From Noviherbaspirillum sp. (GTDB lineage: Bacteria > Pseudomonadota > Gammaproteobacteria > Burkholderiales > Burkholderiaceae), in contig JAQGLQ010000216.1 of assembly GCA_028292785.1 (NCBI GenBank), forward strand, positions 1-5,343: a stretch of 5,343 nucleotides of DNA, written 5' to 3'. A model generated the notes under the pieces. It was not told the DNA's origin, ran no database searches, and saw nothing but the letters and a program-made list of their open reading frames with translations. Position 1 is the first letter of the stretch; each line of letters opens with the position of its first letter. Positions 5,338 to 5,343 of the stretch are shown piece by piece. The translations under genes and the position numbers were made by a program.

Positions 5338-5343
5338 CGCTTC

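Overview
The window is a compact, GC-rich bacterial chromosomal segment with all seven recognisable genes on the minus strand. Transcription therefore runs from high to low coordinates. Strong G/C preference at third codon positions, the periplasmic substrate-binding protein with its Ala-X-Ala signal peptide, and the general style of the permease genes suggest a proteobacterium. A betaproteobacterium (Burkholderiales-like) is my best guess, but that is inference from protein style and not a search result.

Layout in transcription order. (1) 5325-4924 encodes a 133-residue DUF2237 (COG3651) protein whose start codon sits just below a TATACT -10-like box, so its message may be leaderless. (2) 4805-4359 encodes a 148-residue UspA-family universal stress protein with the complete ATP-binding glycine motif. 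(3) 4251-3460 encodes a 263-residue soluble protein that I do not recognise. (4) A 291-base intergenic region (3169-3459) holds the likely promoter and leader of the next operon. (5) 3168-2011 encodes a periplasmic branched-chain/hydrophobic amino acid binding protein (Periplas_BP_6, LivJ/LivK type). (6) A 156-base gap (1855-2010) contains three inverted repeats, including a perfect 14-bp hairpin just after the binding-protein stop codon. (7) 1854-973 is livH-like and 971-96 is livM-like, the two inner-membrane permeases. (8) 95-1 is the first 31 codons of livG, the ATPase, which runs off the window edge.

Genes 5 to 8 form a classical HAAT-family ABC importer operon in the order binding protein, LivH, LivM, LivG, with a LivF ATPase expected beyond the edge. 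The binding protein captures ligand in the periplasm, LivH/LivM form the channel, and LivG/LivF hydrolyse ATP. The permease and ATPase genes are packed stop-to-start (gaps of 1 and 0 bases). The binding-protein gene is separated from them by structured DNA, which fits the usual need for far more binding protein than permease. The upstream trio looks like stress-related and unknown housekeeping genes in separate or weakly linked units.

I found no mobile element, CRISPR array, tRNA or rRNA, and no evidence of an unusual multi-gene system. The most interesting points are the structured binding-protein/livH junction with no visible Shine-Dalgarno sequence for livH, the possible leaderless DUF2237 gene, and the unrecognised 263-residue protein.
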